Source of the DNA: Sulfurimonas sp.
Lineage (GTDB): Bacteria; Campylobacterota; Campylobacteria; Campylobacterales; Sulfurimonadaceae
Direction of reading: 5' to 3'
NCBI GenBank assembly: GCA_015663215.1
Contig: DQSP01000163.1
Coordinates: 1-15,987, forward strand
Length of the DNA stretch: 15,987 nt
Shown: one piece after another, positions 15,960-15,987 of the stretch
How the letters are laid out: each line of letters begins with the position of its first letter
How positions within the stretch are numbered: the first letter of the stretch is position 1
Notes under the pieces: generated by a model
What the model saw: the letters and a program-made list of their open reading frames with translations, nothing else
Databases searched by the model: none
What the model was told of the DNA's origin: nothing
Position numbers and translations under genes: made by a program

Positions 15960-15987
15960 ATAGCATTATGAATTAAAATATCATCGA

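Noticed and set aside
15730..15960. A 76-codon + strand frame overlapping the short membrane ORF and extending past its stop
   Set aside because: No membrane helix or family motif in this frame; the overlapped frame has the conserved sensor-like motifs. I also checked it as the frameshifted remainder of that gene and saw no family sequence.

Overview
The window is AT-rich, gene-dense bacterial DNA with strongly A/T-biased codon use and short intergenic gaps. Base composition, protein style (Lys/Glu/Ile-rich) and gene content suggest a free-living member of the Campylobacterota (Sulfurimonas/Arcobacter/Sulfurovum type). This is an inference from style; there is no rRNA or marker gene here to prove it.

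Region 1 (about 50-4107, + strand) holds a two-gene signalling unit: a FIST-domain sensor protein and, 2 bp downstream, a large hybrid histidine kinase (PAS-PAS-HisKA-HATPase-degenerate receiver-REC-HPt). This pairing resembles the NosP/NahK arrangement known from other bacteria. Region 2 (4108-4310) is a short convergent gap containing three back-to-back perfect inverted repeats. Region 3 (4311-5486, - strand) is a response regulator with a PP2C/SpoIIE-type phosphatase output. Region 4 (5487-5765) is a 279-bp, very AT-rich divergent regulatory region with two small palindromes.

Region 5 (5766-15905, + strand) looks like one nine-gene operon; gaps run from a 1-bp overlap to 23 bp. It starts with a STAS anti-anti-sigma-like protein and an RsbW-like HATPase kinase. 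It continues with a sugar-nucleotide pyrophosphorylase, an exported GH2-family glycosidase, a membrane GT2 cellulose-synthase-like polymerase without a PilZ domain, and a secreted Lys/Val-rich OmpA-C-terminal protein. It ends with a membrane-anchored DUF3131 protein, an OpgC-family membrane acyltransferase and a short, probably truncated membrane sensor.

Working model (inference): a ligand sensed by the FIST protein tunes the hybrid kinase, which phosphorylates the REC-PP2C phosphatase. The phosphatase and the HATPase kinase set the phosphorylation state of the STAS protein, a partner switch. With no sigma factor in the window, this switch may control the co-encoded machinery that makes, modifies and anchors a surface or periplasmic polysaccharide. 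The set of polymer genes matches no standard cellulose, Pel, Psl, PNAG or OPG locus that I recognise, so it is the best candidate here for an undescribed system.
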